NCBI GenBank assembly: GCA_026392455.1
Contig: JAPLCB010000006.1
Location: 62,001 to 126,000 of the forward strand
Length of the DNA stretch: 64,000 nt
Direction: 5' to 3'
From: Propionibacteriales bacterium
GTDB lineage: Bacteria > Actinomycetota > Actinomycetes > Propionibacteriales > Nocardioidaceae
Position 1 is the stretch's first letter, and each line of letters opens with the position of its first letter. The position numbers were made by a program, and so were the translations under genes. The notes under the pieces were generated by a model. It was not told the DNA's origin and did not search any database. It saw nothing but the letters and a program-made list of their open reading frames with translations. Shown one piece after another: positions 61,822 through 64,000 of the stretch.

Positions 61822-64000
61822 ATGACCGGGTACGAAACACCCGATCTCGCCGGGGGCAACCTCATTCTGGTTCTGATCATTGCCGTGATCTCCCTTGCTG
61901 CACTGGGGATGGCAATGATGTTCCGGGCCGAGGTGCTCTCCGCCGGTGAAGGTACCGAGAACATGAAGAACATCGCCAAGGCAGTGCAGGAGGGCGCCAA
62001 CGCCTACCTCGCACGGCAGTTCCGGACGCTCGGCATCTTCGCCGCCGTTGCGTTCCTGGTGCTGCTCGCGCTACCGGCCGATGACACGGCCGTCCGGATC
62101 GGACGATCACTCTTCTTCCTGGTCGGGGCGGGCTTCTCCGCAGCCGTCGGGTACCTGGGCATGTCGCTCGCGGTCCAGGCGAACCTGCGGGTCGCCGCGG
62201 CCGCGAACGAGACCGGGCGCGACCCGGCGATGAAGATCGGCTTCCGCTCCGGCGCGATGGTCGGCATGCTCACCGTCGGCCTCGGCCTCTTCGGCGCCAG
62301 CGTCGTGGTGCTCCTCTACAAGGACGAGGCCCCGCACGTGCTCGAGGGCTTCGGCTTCGGCGCGGCCCTGCTGGCGATGTTCATGCGGGTCGGCGGCGGC
62401 ATCTTCACCAAGGCAGCCGACGTCGGAGCCGACCTGGTCGGCAAGGTCGAGAACAACATCCCCGAGGACGACCCGCGCAACCCCGCCACGATCGCCGACA
62501 ACGTCGGCGACAACGTCGGCGACTGCGCCGGTATGGCCGCTGACCTCTTCGAGTCGTACGCCGTCACCCTGGTGGCCGCGCTGATCCTCGGCTCGCAGGC
62601 GTTCGGCGACAAGGGCCTGGTCTTCCCGCTGCTGATCCCCGCGATCGGGGCACTGACGGCCGTCCTGGGCGTCTACCTCTGCAAGCCGCGTCCCGGTGAG
62701 AACGGCCTGGTCACCATCAACCGGGCGTTCTACATCTCGGCCGCTGTCGGTGCGGTCGCCTCGGTGATCGCCTCCTTCGCGTACCTGCCCTCGAAGTTCA
62801 GCGACTTCAACGGCGTGGCCGCGTCCGCGCTCGACCAGATCTCCCAGGAGCAGGCCCACGGCGACCCGCGACTGATCGCGTCCGCCGCCGTGGTGATCGG
62901 CATCGTGATGGCAGCCGGCATCCTGGCGCTCACCGGCTACTACACCGGCACCGAGTACAAGCCGGTCAAGGACGTCGGCAAGACCTCGCTGACCGGTGCT
63001 GCCACCGTCATCCTGTCGGGTCTCTCGGTCGGCTTCGAGTCCGCGGTCTACACGACCCTGGTCATCGGTGCCGCGGTCTTCGGGGCGTTCCTGCTCGGTG
63101 GGTCGTCCCTGACGATCGCTCTCTTCGCGGTCGCGCTGGCCGGGTGCGGTCTGCTGACCACCGTCGGCGTGATCGTGGCCATGGACACCTTCGGCCCGAT
63201 CTCCGACAACGCCCAGGGCATCGCCGAGATGTCCGGCGACGTCAGTCCGGAAGGCGCTCAGATCCTCACCGAGCTCGACGCCGTCGGCAACACCACCAAG
63301 GCGATCACCAAGGGCATCGCGATCGCGACGGCCGTGCTCGCCGCGACGGCGTTGTTCGGGTCGTACGCGACCTCGGTGCTCGACGAGCTGACCGCGAAGG
63401 GCGAGCTGGACAACCTGGTCGACTTCTTCGTGTTCAACCCGGGGACCCTGGTCGGCGTCCTGCTCGGCTCCGCGGTCGTCTTCCTGTTCTCGGGTCTGGC
63501 GATCAACGCGGTGGCCCGTGCCGCCGGTGCGGTGGTCTACGAGGTCCGTCGTCAGTTCCGCGAGATCCCGGGCATCATGCAGTTCCCGGACGCCTCCAAC
63601 CCTGGCTACGGTCGGCCGGAGTACGGCAAGGTCGTCGACATCGTCACCCGTGACTCGCTGCGCGAGCTGGTCACGCCGGGTCTGCTCGCTGTGCTGGCGC
63701 CGATCGCGGTCGGCTTCGGCCTCGGTGTCGCACCGCTGGCGGGCTTCCTGGCCGGCGCCATCGGCACCGGAACCCTGATGGCCGTCTTCCTGGCCAACGC
63801 CGGTGGTGCCTGGGACAACGCCAAGAAGCTCGTCGAGGACGGCGCGCACGGCGGCAAGGGCTCCGAAGCCCACGCTGCCACGGTCATCGGTGACACCGTC
63901 GGTGACCCGTTCAAGGACACCGCCGGCCCGTCGATCAACCCGCTGATCAAGGTGATGAACCTGGTCTCGCTGCTGATCGCTAGCGCCATCGTGTCCCTGA
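61822..64000 (+). CDS. hppA: K+-insensitive proton-translocating pyrophosphatase (3' end cut by window)
   Basis: The first 726 codons of a multi-pass membrane protein starting MTGYETPDLAGGNLILVLII after GAGGAGAA. Substrate-binding motifs are FTKAADVGADLVGKVENNIP, DNVGDNVGDCAGMAADLFES and the late GDTVGDPFKDTAGPSINP. The segment GNTTKAITKG has Lys where K+-dependent enzymes have Ala, marking the K+-independent H+-pumping class. It couples pyrophosphate hydrolysis to proton export across the membrane. The frame is still open at the window end, near the final helices. Confidence 0.96.
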   Translation, partial: MTGYETPDLAGGNLILVLIIAVISLAALGMAMMFRAEVLSAGEGTENMKNIAKAVQEGANAYLARQFRTLGIFAAVAFLVLLALPADDTAVRIGRSLFFLVGAGFSAAVGYLGMSLAVQANLRVAAAANETGRDPAMKIGFRSGAMVGMLTVGLGLFGASVVVLLYKDEAPHVLEGFGFGAALLAMFMRVGGGIFTKAADVGADLVGKVENNIPEDDPRNPATIADNVGDNVGDCAGMAADLFESYAVTLVAALILGSQAFGDKGLVFPLLIPAIGALTAVLGVYLCKPRPGENGLVTINRAFYISAAVGAVASVIASFAYLPSKFSDFNGVAASALDQISQEQAHGDPRLIASAAVVIGIVMAAGILALTGYYTGTEYKPVKDVGKTSLTGAATVILSGLSVGFESAVYTTLVIGAAVFGAFLLGGSSLTIALFAVALAGCGLLTTVGVIVAMDTFGPISDNAQGIAEMSGDVSPEGAQILTELDAVGNTTKAITKGIAIATAVLAATALFGSYATSVLDELTAKGELDNLVDFFVFNPGTLVGVLLGSAVVFLFSGLAINAVARAAGAVVYEVRRQFREIPGIMQFPDASNPGYGRPEYGKVVDIVTRDSLRELVTPGLLAVLAPIAVGFGLGVAPLAGFLAGAIGTGTLMAVFLANAGGAWDNAKKLVEDGAHGGKGSEAHAATVIGDTVGDPFKDTAGPSINPLIKVMNLVSLLIASAIVSL

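Noticed and set aside
62107-63873. A 588-codon open frame antisense to the pyrophosphatase gene
   Set aside because: It is a by-product of GC-rich codon use opposite a strongly conserved gene. Its translation is Asp/Arg/Gly-rich with no domain, and hppA is clearly the real gene.

Overview
The window reads as a high-G+C actinobacterial chromosome, most likely Nocardioidaceae (Nocardioides-like). The evidence is the pervasive GC-rich third codon positions, a WhiB protein, a BldG-like STAS protein, Mce-type proteins, F420-type enzymes, MarP, a short SRP RNA, and gene order that in long stretches follows Mycobacterium tuberculosis. From memory of that genome, dnaX-ybaB-recR-lysC-asd matches the Rv3721c-Rv3708c region. 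The stretch from the metallophosphoesterase through the PBP, whiB, two ArsA ATPases, RidA, MBL hydrolase, crp, nth, NUDIX, marP, holin-X, acs, HAD, Ssd, Tad and helicase matches the Rv3683-Rv3649 region. No prophage, insertion sequence or CRISPR array is seen.

Layout. 1-7.1 kb: a cut sulfotransferase, a SnoaL-like protein, a LytR_C/VapB-like pair, a HerA-like ATPase, and an operon of epoxide-hydrolase-like enzyme, putative diiron protein and flavin/2Fe-2S reductase. 7.1-12.5 kb: an F420-type oxidoreductase, a protein with two Mce-associated domains, a DUF308-lipase fusion and a broken mce gene. 12.6-13.9 kb: tRNA-Ser, SRP RNA and a lipoprotein. 13.9-20.3 kb: DNA replication and recombination (dnaX, ybaB, recR) and the start of the aspartate pathway (lysC, asd). 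20.3-28.8 kb: membrane proteins, tRNA-Pro, metallophosphoesterase, YqeY, a class A penicillin-binding protein, WhiB and paired ArsA ATPases. 28.9-34 kb: acetoacetyl-CoA synthetase, esterase, DUF4177, RidA, NUDIX and MBL proteins. 34-35.2 kb: an AbiEi/DUF559-like accessory gene bracketed by inverted arrays of 22-bp repeats. 35.2-42.3 kb: crp, nth, CoA pyrophosphatase, marP, holin-X, nhaA, a manganese riboswitch plus terC, and an MmpS-like protein. 42.3-50.7 kb: a 120-bp tandem repeat, acs, the DUF485-actP operon behind a CRP-like operator, a second DUF485-symporter pair and a LytS/LytTR two-component system. 50.7-58.5 kb: methyltransferase, a degenerate Fic-fold protein, HAD phosphatase, and a Tad pilus cluster. 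58.5-64 kb: PPOX protein, MrfA-like helicase, a BldG-like protein and a proton-pumping pyrophosphatase cut by the window end.

How it fits together. The best-supported functional module is acetate use: acetyl-CoA synthetase, acetate symporter, a second symporter, a two-component system of the type that controls carboxylate carriers elsewhere, and Crp with a good operator in front of DUF485-actP. A second is the cell-envelope and stress block (PBP, WhiB, ArsA pair, MarP). A third is the compact Tad pilus operon. The least expected items are the diiron-like protein/reductase operon, the repeat-bracketed accessory gene, a family of dispersed repeats lying at gene 3' ends, and the Fic-fold protein that keeps its inhibitory motif but has lost the catalytic histidine.
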